A stretch of 64,000 nt of DNA, from assembly GCF_004152845.1 (NCBI RefSeq), contig NZ_SEON01000012.1, positions 18,041 through 82,040 of the forward strand. The letters run 5' to 3'. Of the stretch, positions 35,295 through 43,887 are shown in pieces. The translations under genes and the position numbers were made by a program. A model generated the notes under the pieces. It had not been told where the DNA came from, made no database searches, and saw nothing but the letters and a program-made list of their open reading frames with translations. How positions within the stretch are numbered: the stretch's first letter is position 1; the number at the start of each line of letters is the position of its first letter. This stretch comes from Sphingobium fuliginis (GTDB lineage Bacteria > Pseudomonadota > Alphaproteobacteria > Sphingomonadales > Sphingomonadaceae).

Positions 35295-35308
35295 CGACCG
35301 ACTGGTCG
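35295..35308. promoter_or_regulatory. TetR-type operator O1 (minus-strand operon)
   Basis: Palindrome CGACC-GACT-GGTCG. On the minus strand it is preceded two bases earlier by TTGACG (complement of 35311-35316) and followed by a TCATCT-like -10, so it fills the spacer of the promoter for the operon starting at 35268. Confidence 0.78.
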
Positions 35309-35340
35309 GGCGTCAACCAAAAATTTCTTCCCTGACCAGT

Positions 35341-35370
35341 TTGACAGCCGACCAGTCGGTCGACTACTTA
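35341..35370 (+). promoter_or_regulatory. Promoter of the ACAD/kinase/receptor operon with operator O2
   Basis: A perfect -35 TTGACA (35341-35346) and a -10-like TACTTA (35365-35370) are separated by 18 bases. The palindrome CGACC-AGTC-GGTCG (35349-35362) lies inside the spacer, so repressor binding would block RNA polymerase. The same layout recurs at 50975-51004. Confidence 0.75.
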
Positions 35371-35375
35371 TCGCT

Positions 35376-35389
35376 CGACCGATCGGTCG
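35376..35389. promoter_or_regulatory. TetR-type operator O3
   Basis: Palindrome CGACC-GATC-GGTCG, whose centre is 27 bases from that of O2. It covers the expected transcription start region of the plus-strand promoter, so it could strengthen repression. Confidence 0.75.
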
Positions 35390-35449
35390 GGTGAGTATTA
35401 GAACGGGAGCAGGCCGGCTCGAATCCGGCGGCGTAATTGGAGCGGATGC

Positions 35450-36688
35450 GTGGATTTCGAACAGTCGGCCAAATCCAGGGAATGGATGGAGCGCGTAAGG
35501 GCGTTCATGGAGGAGCACATCGTTCCTGCCGTTCCGGTCTATCACCAACAGTCCGCCGCGATCGATCGCTGGACCGAAATCCCGCCCGTGTTCGACGAAC
35601 TCAAGGACAAGGCGCGGGAGGCGGGGCTGTGGAACATCTTCATGCCGCCATCTGAGCATGACGATGAATTTTTCACCAGCGTCGGCCTCACCAATGTCGA
35701 ATATGCGCCGATCGCCGAACTGATGGGCCGGATTTCCTTCGCCAGCGAGGTGTTCAACTGCATGGCGCCGGACACCGGCAATTTCGAGGTGCTGCATCGC
35801 TATGGCACGGCCGAGCAGAAGCAGCGCTTCATGGTGCCGCTGCGTGACGGCCAGACCCGGTCCGCCTTCCTGATGACCGAACCGGCCGTCGCTTCATCCG
35901 ACGCGCGGAACATCCAGACCGACATTCGCCGCGACGGAAGCGACTATGTCATCAACGGCCGGAAATGGTGGTCGTCGGGAGCGGGCCATCCGCGCTGCGA
36001 CTTCTTCATCGTCATGGGCAAGACCGATCCGGACGCCGCGCCCTACCGGCAGCAATCGATGATCCTGGTGCCGCGCGACACGCCGGGCGTGACGCTTGTG
36101 CGGCACCTCCCCGTCTTCGGTTACGATCATGCGCCGCACGGCCATTTCGAGGTGGCGCTGGAGAATGTGCGCGTGCCGGCGGAGAATATGCTGCTGGGCG
36201 AAGGCTGCGGCTTCGAGATCGCGCAGGGCCGCCTTGGTCCCGGGCGCATCCACCACACGATGCGCAACATCGCGACGATGGAAGTCGCGCTGGAAAAGAT
36301 GTGCCGGCGCCTCCTTTCGCGACGGGCCTTCGGCAAGGTCATCGCCGAACATTCGGTCTGGGAGGAACGGATCGCCCGCGCCCGTTGCGAGATCGAGATG
36401 GCGCGCCTGCTGTGCCTGAAGGCCGCGCATATGATGGATACGGTCGGCAACAAGGCCGCCCGCGCCGAAATAGCGATGATCAAGATCGCCGCACCGAAAA
36501 TGGCGCAGCAGATCGTCGACGACGCGATACAGGCGCATGGCGGCGGCGGCGTCAGCGACGATTTCGGCCTGGCGGAGCTTTGGGCGAACACCCGCATCGT
36601 GCGGCTGACCGATGGGCCCGACGAGGTTCATGAACGCCAGCTCGCCCGGATGGAACTCGCCAAATATGCGGAAGGCGCAGCGTCGTGA
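35450..36688 (+). CDS. Acyl-CoA dehydrogenase, ACAD10/ACAD11 type
   Basis: The 412-residue flavoprotein follows the ACAD11 pattern closely: DTGNFEVLHRYGTAEQK, FLMTEPAVASSDARNIQ, NGRKWWSSGAGHPRC, FEIAQGRLGPGRIHH and the C-terminal LTDGPDEVH. In ACAD11 and the bacterial LvaC this dehydrogenase-fold domain acts on a phosphorylated hydroxyacyl-CoA made by an APH-type kinase. Such a kinase is the very next gene, overlapping by four bases. A GTG start is used, preceded by GGAG at seven bases. The gene is first in an operon driven by the O2 promoter. Confidence 0.93.
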   Translation: MDFEQSAKSREWMERVRAFMEEHIVPAVPVYHQQSAAIDRWTEIPPVFDELKDKAREAGLWNIFMPPSEHDDEFFTSVGLTNVEYAPIAELMGRISFASEVFNCMAPDTGNFEVLHRYGTAEQKQRFMVPLRDGQTRSAFLMTEPAVASSDARNIQTDIRRDGSDYVINGRKWWSSGAGHPRCDFFIVMGKTDPDAAPYRQQSMILVPRDTPGVTLVRHLPVFGYDHAPHGHFEVALENVRVPAENMLLGEGCGFEIAQGRLGPGRIHHTMRNIATMEVALEKMCRRLLSRRAFGKVIAEHSVWEERIARARCEIEMARLLCLKAAHMMDTVGNKAARAEIAMIKIAAPKMAQQIVDDAIQAHGGGGVSDDFGLAELWANTRIVRLTDGPDEVHERQLARMELAKYAEGAAS

Positions 36689-37767
36689 GCGCCGCGCAGC
36701 CTGCCGCGACGATCGGCTCGAAGGTCGATGTCGCCGTCAACAGTGCGTTCGACGAAGCCCGACTTGCCGCTTATCTGGCGGGTCGGATCGCGGATTTTTC
36801 CGGACCCATGCGCGTCCAGCGGTTCGAGGGCGGACAGTCCAACCCGACCTTCCTTCTGTCGACGCGGGACCAAAGCTATGTCCTGCGGCGCAAGCCGGCG
36901 GGCGTTTTGCTGAAATCCGCCCATGCGGTGGATCGCGAATATCGCATCACCATGGCCCTGCACGAAGCCGGCCTGCCCGTCGCCGAACCGCTGCTGCTTT
37001 GCGAGGACGAGGATGTCATCGGCAGCATCTTCTATGTGATGCGCTACGTTCCGGGGCGCAGTTTCTGGGACCCGCTTATGCCGGGCCTAGACCGTGCGGA
37101 GCGCGCCGCGATCTATGACTCCGCCAATGAAACGCTTGCCCGCCTGCATCTGGTCGACTTCGCGGCGCTCGGGCTCTCCGACTATGGCAAGCCGGGCAAT
37201 TATTTCGCGCGGCAGATTTCCCGCTGGTCGCGGCAATATGATGCGTCGCGCACCCGCGACATCCCGGAGATGGACCGGCTGATAGACTGGCTGCCCGGCG
37301 CGATCCCGCCCACGGAAGAGCGCACCACGATCATCCATGGCGACTATTCCTTCCACAACCTGCTGGTCCATCCGACCGAGCCGCGCGTATCCGCCGTCAT
37401 AGACTGGGAGTTGTCGACCCTGGGCAATCCGCTCGGCGACCTCACCTACCATATGATGGAGTGGTTCAGGCCGGAGGGCGTGGACGTGCGCGGAACCCTG
37501 CGCGGCGCCGATCTTGCCGCGCTCGGCATTCCCACGGCCGAAGATTACGCCCGCCGCTATTGCGAGCGGACCGGCCTTCGCGGCGATCCGACGCATCCTT
37601 TCTATCGCGCCTTCAACCTGTTCCGGGTGGCCGCCATTCTGCAGGGCATCGCCGGCCGGGCGCGCGACGGCGTGCAGACCGCAAGCAATGCCGCCGACAT
37701 CGTCACACGGATCGAACCACTCGCCAAGGCCGCCTGGCTGGCGGCGCGGGAGGCCGGCGCAGTCTGA
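36685..37767 (+). CDS. APH-family kinase (ACAD10/11 kinase-domain or LvaA-like)
   Basis: This 360-residue aminoglycoside-phosphotransferase-fold protein has FEGGQSNPTFLL near 45, a Lys in YVLRRKPAG, the Brenner motif HGDYSFHNLLVHP near 215 and the Mg-binding VIDWELSTLGNPLGD near 235. These match the kinase domain of ACAD10/11 and LvaA, which phosphorylate the hydroxyl of a 4-hydroxyacyl-CoA. It uses GTG as start, overlapping the dehydrogenase stop. Antibiotic resistance is much less likely given the setting. Confidence 0.9.
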   Translation: MSAAQPAATIGSKVDVAVNSAFDEARLAAYLAGRIADFSGPMRVQRFEGGQSNPTFLLSTRDQSYVLRRKPAGVLLKSAHAVDREYRITMALHEAGLPVAEPLLLCEDEDVIGSIFYVMRYVPGRSFWDPLMPGLDRAERAAIYDSANETLARLHLVDFAALGLSDYGKPGNYFARQISRWSRQYDASRTRDIPEMDRLIDWLPGAIPPTEERTTIIHGDYSFHNLLVHPTEPRVSAVIDWELSTLGNPLGDLTYHMMEWFRPEGVDVRGTLRGADLAALGIPTAEDYARRYCERTGLRGDPTHPFYRAFNLFRVAAILQGIAGRARDGVQTASNAADIVTRIEPLAKAAWLAAREAGAV

Positions 37768-37833
37768 TCTTCTGACAGGATGAAACGAGATTTCAGGGCG
37801 AAAGACAAAATGGCCCTAATCAGAGGGAGAGAG

Positions 37834-40722
37834 ATGATGACAAGGTTCAAGATTGGCCGACTGGCGCTTCTTTCGGGATGCGCGTTTGCCGGGATCATCG
37901 TGCCGGCCCATGCGCAAACGGCGGCGACGGCGACGACCGAACCGCAGTCGGCGGAGGATGCCGCCGCGCCTTCCACGCGAGACATCATCGTTACCGGAAC
38001 GCGCGTCGTGCGCGACGGCTACAACCAGCCGACGCCCGTCACCGTCGCGCCCACCACGGAGCTGGAGAAGGCGACCCCCACCAACCTTGCCGATGCGATC
38101 AACAAGCTGCCGCAATTCGCCAACTCGGTCAGCCCGCAGTCGAACAGCCAGTTGCAGGGCAATAGCGGCGAGCATGGCAATCTGCTCAACCTGCGCGGCG
38201 TCGGCCCGACGCGGGCGCTGATCCTGCTCGACGGCATCCGCGTGCCGCCCACGACATTCCGCGGCGCGGTGGACGTCAACACGATTCCGCAACTGCTGAT
38301 CCAGCGCGTCGACGTCGTGACCGGCGGCGCATCGGCGGTCTACGGCTCCGACGCTGTCAGCGGCGCGGTCAACTTCGTCCTCGACAAGAAGTTCGAAGGC
38401 GTGAAGGGCGTCGCGCAGCGCGGCGTATCGACCCGCGGCGACCTCGGCAACTATCGCATCGGCATTGCGGGGGGCCTCAGCTTTGCGGGCGATCGCGGCC
38501 ATATCCTCGCCTCGGTCGAGCGTTTTCACAGCGATGGCATCAAGCGCAGCGCGCGCATCTATGGTGACGACGCCTATGCGGCCGTGGGTTCGGTCCCCGG
38601 GTCGACCGCCGCACCGGGCCGCGAGGCAAACCCGTTCATCTTCCTGCCGAACCTGCGTTTCACGACCAACGACTATAATAACGGCATCATCCTGACGAGC
38701 ACCGTGCCCTCGCTCACCAATAATATCTTCCTGCCGGGCGGCGCGGTGCGGCCCATCCAGCGCGGCACAGCCACTGGTACGCCGGGCACCAATGTGGGCG
38801 GCGACGGCCTTTATATTCCCGGCTTCAACCAGTTGATCGCGCCGCTGACGACGACACAGGGCTTTGGCCGCCTGGCCTACGACCTGACGGACGGGCTGAC
38901 GGCGCATGTCCAGGGCAGCTACTCGCGCAGCGTCACCAGCTACGATACGCAGGCCCAGTCCGTACTCGGCTTCCGCTTCTTCAGCGGCAACGCCTTCCTG
39001 AACCCGGCGGTCCAGGCGCAAATGGGGCCGAATGACAGCTTCACCGTCTTCCGCTTCATCGGTGAGCAGGGGCCGATCCCGACGCGGGAGGCGACCAATG
39101 CCTATCTCATCAACGGCGGCCTTGAATGGAACCTTGGCGGATGGAACGTCACCGCCGACTACACCCATGGCAAGTCCGTCACCAAATTCGCCCAGACGCA
39201 GGTCGAGATTCCCAAGCTGGCAGCGGCGCTGGACGCGGTTCGCGGTCCGAACAATTCGATCGTCTGCCGCGTTACGCTGACCAATCCCGGACTCTATCCG
39301 GGGTGCACGCCGCTCAATGTCTTCGGCGCGGGAACGCCCACGTCCGCCGATCTGCAAACCGTCCTTGGCGTATCCCGTTACCGCGCCATGAACACGACCG
39401 ACGACTTCGTCCTGTCGGCGCGCGGGGATCTTTTCGAGCTTCCGGCAGGCCCGGTCACGGTCGCCATTGGCGGGCAATATCGCAAGCAGAAGCTGGACCT
39501 GACGTCCAATTCCGATCCCGCCGTGCCGGTGGACTTCACCGGGCTGCGGGGCATTCCGGCCAATCGCATGACCCGCTTCAACAACACCAATGTCGGCTCG
39601 GCCTTCGGCAAGCTGAACGTGAAGGAAGTGTTTGCCGAAGCGCAGGTTCCGGTATTCAAGGGCCAACCCTTCGCCGAGGAGCTGAGCCTCAACGGCGCTT
39701 TCCGCCTGACCGACTACAGCACCAGCGGAAGCGTCAAGACCTGGAAGGTCGGGGCGGTCTACAAGCCGATCCAGGACGTGATGTTCCGCGTCACGCGCTC
39801 GCGCGATATTCGCGCGCCCTCGCTGTTCGAACTGTTCGCGGGCGTTCAGACTGCGCCGGTGAACTTCAACGACCCTCACACCGGCCAGCCGGGTTCGATC
39901 CGTCAATTCAGCGGCGGCAACCCCGACCTCGATCCCGAAACCGGCGACACGTTCGCGGCGGGCGTGGTCCTCAGCCCCAGTTTCCTGCCCGGCTTCGACG
40001 TTTCTGTCGATTATTACGACCTCAAGATCAAGGGCGCCATCGCCACGCAAGGGCTGAACGATGTCGTCAACGAGTGCGAAACGTCGAACGGCACGTCGCC
40101 GACCTGCGCCCTTATCGAAAGGCCGCTGCCGTTCAGCGACCGGTCGGCCGCCAACTATCCGATTTCGGTGAGCCTCATCACGCAGAATATCAGCTTCCTG
40201 CGCACCAGCGGCCTCGACATCACCATGTCGTACCGGACCAAGCTGGGCGATGGCGAACTCACCCTGCGCGCCTTCGCCAACTATCTGGACCGGTACAAGA
40301 CGCAGACCAATTCCATCGCGCCGGTGATCGATTATGCCGGCCATGGCGTCAACAGCCAGACCGGCTATGCCTATCCCAAGTTCAGGGGCACGCTCAGCGC
40401 CAATTACACCAATGGGGGCCTCACCCTGTTCGTGCAGGAATCGATGATCGGCAAGGTGACCATCGGCAACCTCAAGAACGATCCGACGTCCTTTTATGCG
40501 GTCCCGGCGATCAAGCCGGTCTTCTACACCGACGCCACGGCATCCTATAAGTTCGACGTGCGCGGGGAGCCGGAACTGTTCGTGACGGCCACGAACCTGT
40601 TCGACCGCAAGCCGCCGCTGGTCGCCGCAGCCGCCGCGCCGGGCCTTCTCTATCCGACCCTGTTCACGCTCTACAACGTCGCCGGGCGCACGCTCACGGC
40701 GGGGGTCCGTTTCAAGTTCTGA
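37834..40722 (+). CDS. TonB-dependent outer-membrane receptor
   Basis: The 962-residue protein has a signal peptide (about 1-27, ending AHA), an N-terminal TonB-box-like stretch (RDIIVTGTRVV) and a plug domain with NLRGVGPTRALILLDGIRVPP and GGASAVYGSDAVSGAVNFVL. A long barrel follows, ending FDRKPP...GVRFKF. It resembles the receptors that sphingomonads use for organic substrates rather than siderophores. It lies 66 bases after the kinase gene and is followed by a hairpin and an MFS gene. Likely role: uptake of the pathway substrate across the outer membrane. The ATG at 37834 follows AGAGGGAG. Confidence 0.93.
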   Translation: MMTRFKIGRLALLSGCAFAGIIVPAHAQTAATATTEPQSAEDAAAPSTRDIIVTGTRVVRDGYNQPTPVTVAPTTELEKATPTNLADAINKLPQFANSVSPQSNSQLQGNSGEHGNLLNLRGVGPTRALILLDGIRVPPTTFRGAVDVNTIPQLLIQRVDVVTGGASAVYGSDAVSGAVNFVLDKKFEGVKGVAQRGVSTRGDLGNYRIGIAGGLSFAGDRGHILASVERFHSDGIKRSARIYGDDAYAAVGSVPGSTAAPGREANPFIFLPNLRFTTNDYNNGIILTSTVPSLTNNIFLPGGAVRPIQRGTATGTPGTNVGGDGLYIPGFNQLIAPLTTTQGFGRLAYDLTDGLTAHVQGSYSRSVTSYDTQAQSVLGFRFFSGNAFLNPAVQAQMGPNDSFTVFRFIGEQGPIPTREATNAYLINGGLEWNLGGWNVTADYTHGKSVTKFAQTQVEIPKLAAALDAVRGPNNSIVCRVTLTNPGLYPGCTPLNVFGAGTPTSADLQTVLGVSRYRAMNTTDDFVLSARGDLFELPAGPVTVAIGGQYRKQKLDLTSNSDPAVPVDFTGLRGIPANRMTRFNNTNVGSAFGKLNVKEVFAEAQVPVFKGQPFAEELSLNGAFRLTDYSTSGSVKTWKVGAVYKPIQDVMFRVTRSRDIRAPSLFELFAGVQTAPVNFNDPHTGQPGSIRQFSGGNPDLDPETGDTFAAGVVLSPSFLPGFDVSVDYYDLKIKGAIATQGLNDVVNECETSNGTSPTCALIERPLPFSDRSAANYPISVSLITQNISFLRTSGLDITMSYRTKLGDGELTLRAFANYLDRYKTQTNSIAPVIDYAGHGVNSQTGYAYPKFRGTLSANYTNGGLTLFVQESMIGKVTIGNLKNDPTSFYAVPAIKPVFYTDATASYKFDVRGEPELFVTATNLFDRKPPLVAAAAAPGLLYPTLFTLYNVAGRTLTAGVRFKF

Positions 40723-40765
40723 TGGATTGCCGAACGGACTGCCCGCAAGGGAAGTTCGATAGTCC

Positions 40766-40795
40766 GGGGAGGCTCGCCCAAAGCGGGCCTCCCTT
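40766..40795 (+). terminator. Stem-loop between receptor and transporter genes
   Basis: GGGAGGC (40767-40773) pairs with GCCTCCC (40787-40793), followed by TTCAAT. The short T-stretch suggests a weak or partial terminator that would lower transporter expression relative to the receptor. Confidence 0.5.
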
Positions 40796-40825
40796 CAATC
40801 CCGGAGCCATTCAAAAGGTAAACGC

Positions 40826-42124
40826 ATGAACAGCCCTCCCATCGGACTCACCGCCCCGCCGACGACCTCCGCCGCCGGGTTGCGCCGTACGATGCTGGTC
40901 ATGCTGGGCCTGGTTTCGATGTTCAACTATATCGATCGCACGGTCCTGTCGGTGCTTCAGGAACCGATCAAGCGCGAACTGGGGCTAAGCGACGGCCAGC
41001 TCGGACTGCTGACCGGCCTTGCCTTCGCGCTGTTCTACGCGACGCTGTCCCTTCCGATCGCGCGTCTGGCGGATCGCTTCAATCGCCGCAACATCATCGC
41101 CGCCTCGCTCGCCACCTGGAGCGGCATGACGGCGCTATCGGGCCTGGCGACCGGTTTTGGCTCTCTGGTAGCCTTCCGCATCGGCGTCGCGCTGGGAGAA
41201 GCGGGTTCCGTGCCGGCTTCCCATTCCATCATCGCCGATTACTACCCGCCCGAAAAACGGGTGACGGCGCTTGCCCTGTGGGGACTGGCGCTCCCGGCCG
41301 GGATCATGCTCGGCTATGCGTCGGGCGGCTGGATCGCCTCGGCGCTGGGATGGCGTCTTGCCTTCGGGGTGATCGGCGTCGCGGGGCTGGCGCTGGCGCC
41401 GATCGTCCTGCTGCTCGTGCGGGAGCCTGCGCGGACGGGATCAGACCCTTCGATCCGAACGGAAAAGGCGCCGCCCCTCGGCGAAGCCATGCGCTTCCTG
41501 TGGCGGTTGCGGACCTATCGCTACATGCTGATCGGCACGACCCTTCACGCCTTCGCCCAATATGCGATGATGAGCTGGTCCGCGCCCTTCTACATGCGCG
41601 TCCACCACATGCCGCTTGCCGACGTCGCCTCCTGGCTGGCGCTGATGAACGGGCTGGGCGGCGGCATCGGCATCTATCTGGGCGGCCGCCTGTCGGACGC
41701 GGCGGGATCGCGCGATCCGGCGGGCCGCGTCTGGGTGAGCGCCGCCGCGATGCTCCTGATGGTGCCCGCCGCGCTGGTCCAGTTCCTGATTCCTTCGCTG
41801 ACCGCGTCGCTGGCGTTCGGCTTTATCGCGACCATGCTGATGTTCTTCTATTATGGCCCGATCATAGGCGTCCCACAGTCCGTCGTTCCGCCGCGCATCC
41901 GGGCACTTACGTCGGCCGTGACCCTGCTGGTCTTCAATCTGTTCGGACTCGGTCTGGGGCCGGCGGTGACGGGGTTCCTCAGCGATTATCTGGCGGCGGC
42001 GGATGGGATGCACGACACATCGCTGCGTTACGCGCTTTCGGCTGTGGTGCTGTTCTCGCTCGCGGGCGCCGGCAGCATCGCCTGGGCATCCCGCTTCTAC
42101 GCGGACGATCTCAAACGGCAGTGA
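40826..42124 (+). CDS. MFS transporter
   Basis: The 432-residue protein has about 12 hydrophobic segments. The first loop shows the signature NYIDRTVLSVLQEPIKRELG, followed by SDGQLGLLTGLAF, the RIADRFNRR-type loop (LADRFNRRN) and GEAGSVPASHSIIADYYPPEKR. This is the spinster-like branch that often carries organic acids. It probably brings the substrate through the inner membrane after the TonB receptor. It is last in the plus operon and ends three bases from the convergent SDR gene. Confidence 0.9.
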   Translation: MNSPPIGLTAPPTTSAAGLRRTMLVMLGLVSMFNYIDRTVLSVLQEPIKRELGLSDGQLGLLTGLAFALFYATLSLPIARLADRFNRRNIIAASLATWSGMTALSGLATGFGSLVAFRIGVALGEAGSVPASHSIIADYYPPEKRVTALALWGLALPAGIMLGYASGGWIASALGWRLAFGVIGVAGLALAPIVLLLVREPARTGSDPSIRTEKAPPLGEAMRFLWRLRTYRYMLIGTTLHAFAQYAMMSWSAPFYMRVHHMPLADVASWLALMNGLGGGIGIYLGGRLSDAAGSRDPAGRVWVSAAAMLLMVPAALVQFLIPSLTASLAFGFIATMLMFFYYGPIIGVPQSVVPPRIRALTSAVTLLVFNLFGLGLGPAVTGFLSDYLAAADGMHDTSLRYALSAVVLFSLAGAGSIAWASRFYADDLKRQ

Positions 42125-42127
42125 GTC

Positions 42128-42874
42128 TCACGCCACCGTCCGGCCATTGTCGATCACGATTTCCGCCCCGTTCAGCCGGGCGGACTCGTCCGACACCAGG
42201 AACAGGACCAGGTCGGCGACATGCTCCGGCTGCCCCTCATGCCTTTGGGCGGCTTCGCGCAATCCGGGCGCGGCGAAGCGATAGGCCTCGCGAACCATCT
42301 GCGTATCGTGCGAGCCGGGGAGAACCACATTGGCGCGAACCGGATAGTCCTGCTGCTGGCAATGCACGATCAGGCTGCGCGTCATGGAGAGTACGGCGCC
42401 CTTGGCCGCGCTATAGGCGAACACCGCCGGATTGCCCCGGATCGCGGCCACGGACGCGATGTTGACGATCGATCCCGCCCCGCTGGCCGCCAGCGGCGGC
42501 AGGCAGGTCTTGCATCCCAGAAACGTCCCTTCCGCCGAAACGGCCATCACGCGGCGGAATGCCTCCAGCGACGACTGCTCGACGGTTTCGAAGGCGGCAA
42601 TGCCCGCATTGTTGACCAGCGCATCGAGCCGGCCATGCGCCCGCATGATCTTCGTCAACGCGGCCTGCCATTGCGCTTCGCTCGTCACGTCCAGGCGGAG
42701 CGCCATCGCTGCCGGAAGCGTCTCGACGACCCGTTGCGCCTCCTCCTCGTCGACATCGGCGACGACCACCCGCGCGCCCTCGCGCGCCAACGCTTCGGCG
42801 TCGGCCTTGCCCAGCCCCTGCGCCGCGCCGGTCACGAGGACGACCTTCCCCTCAACCCTGCCCTTCTTCGCCAT
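42128..42874 (-). CDS. SDR-family oxidoreductase
   Basis: This 248-residue classical SDR has TGAAQGLGKADAEAL, DVDEEE (an acidic residue after strand two, favouring NAD), NNAGIAAF, the catalytic Ser in NIASVAAIRG and YSAAK. The substrate loop PGSHDTQMVREAY has no close match that I know. It is the last gene of the six-gene minus operon starting at 47832 and follows the short acyl-CoA dehydrogenase by 11 bases. A 3-hydroxyacyl-CoA or ring-hydroxyl dehydrogenase role is plausible. Confidence 0.88.
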   Translation of the reverse strand: MAKKGRVEGKVVLVTGAAQGLGKADAEALAREGARVVVADVDEEEAQRVVETLPAAMALRLDVTSEAQWQAALTKIMRAHGRLDALVNNAGIAAFETVEQSSLEAFRRVMAVSAEGTFLGCKTCLPPLAASGAGSIVNIASVAAIRGNPAVFAYSAAKGAVLSMTRSLIVHCQQQDYPVRANVVLPGSHDTQMVREAYRFAAPGLREAAQRHEGQPEHVADLVLFLVSDESARLNGAEIVIDNGRTVA

Positions 42875-42885
42875 GGCCGATCCCT

Positions 42886-43884
42886 TCAGGCCGCCAGGGC
42901 GGCACGGGCGGCGGTTCCACCGCCATGGAGACGCGACAGCAGCAGCACGCGCCGCAGCCCACGCCCGACCGCAAGTTCATCGGTCACACCCATGCCGCCA
43001 TGCAACTGCACCGCCTCCTCCGCGAGCTTCAAGGCAGCGTCGCCAATATAGGCCCTTGCTGCCGTCACGGCCCGGACCCGTTCTTCCTCCTCGGCCAGGG
43101 CCGATTTCAAAAGCAAAGATCGGGATTGCTCCAGCCAGGTGTACATCCGGGCGCAGCGATGCTGCACGACCTGAAAGCTCGCGATCGGCTTGCCGAACTG
43201 GTGGCGCTGCCTGACATAATCGACGGTCAGGTCAAGCAAGGTCGCCATCGCGCCGACCAGTTCGGCGACGATCGACAGGCCGGCCAGGGCTTGAGCCTCT
43301 GCCCACGCGCTCCCCGGAATCGTGAGCGGCACGGCATGCACCGCATCGAATCGCACATGGGCTGCCATGCTGCCGTCGACCAGACGAACCGGCATCCTGC
43401 GGACGCCGCTGTCCTGCCCATCGATCAGCAGAAGCGCGCCCGCTTCCGTCTCCACGACAAAGGCGTCGGCATCCATGCCGTCCCGGACGATGCCCCCCGA
43501 TCCGCAGAGCCTTCCGTCCGTCATCGCACCTCCCGGCGCAAATGCGAGCAGAGCCTCCCCTTGCATCAGCCTGTCGCCCCAGCGCCGGGCCACAGGATCA
43601 CCAGCGATCGCCCGGCCGCAGAGCAGAACGGCTTCGGTCAGTGGCGTGATCGCAAGGGCGCGCCCCATCTCTTCGGAGACAATCATCACCTCCACCGCGC
43701 CGCCGCCCAGGCCGCCTGCCTGCTCCGGCGCCAGCAGGGCGAAAAGACCGAGTTCCCCCAATGCGCGCCAGTCGTCGGGAGACATCGGCCCTTTCGCCAT
43801 GGTCGCCGCGTCATAGCGGTCAGCCAGAAAGCGGCGGACCATGTCGCGGACCATCGCCTGCTCATCGCTGAGCGCGAGGTTCAT
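42886..43884 (-). CDS. Short acyl-CoA dehydrogenase subunit
   Basis: The 332-residue protein is shorter than typical (about 380-400). It keeps ALSDEQAMVRDMVRRFLADRYD, a middle beta-domain, VDYVRQRHQFGKPIASFQVVQH and AVQLHGGMGVTDE. The usual C-terminal GTxEI segment is missing, and RLHGGGTAARAA replaces it. Such short forms pair with a full-length partner to make alpha2beta2 enzymes, as with ChsE1-ChsE2 in steroid side-chain oxidation. The full-length partner is likely 45082-46260, two genes upstream in the same operon. Confidence 0.87.
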   Translation of the reverse strand: MNLALSDEQAMVRDMVRRFLADRYDAATMAKGPMSPDDWRALGELGLFALLAPEQAGGLGGGAVEVMIVSEEMGRALAITPLTEAVLLCGRAIAGDPVARRWGDRLMQGEALLAFAPGGAMTDGRLCGSGGIVRDGMDADAFVVETEAGALLLIDGQDSGVRRMPVRLVDGSMAAHVRFDAVHAVPLTIPGSAWAEAQALAGLSIVAELVGAMATLLDLTVDYVRQRHQFGKPIASFQVVQHRCARMYTWLEQSRSLLLKSALAEEEERVRAVTAARAYIGDAALKLAEEAVQLHGGMGVTDELAVGRGLRRVLLLSRLHGGGTAARAALAA

Positions 43885-43887
43885 GGC

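Noticed and set aside
36685..37767. Aminoglycoside resistance gene
   Set aside because: The fold is that of an APH kinase, but the overlap with an ACAD11-type dehydrogenase and the ACAD10/11-like blocks point to acyl-CoA metabolism.
37816..40344. A minus-strand open frame of about 840 codons opposite the TonB receptor gene
   Set aside because: The receptor on the plus strand is unmistakable; the antisense translation is low-complexity and has no start signals.
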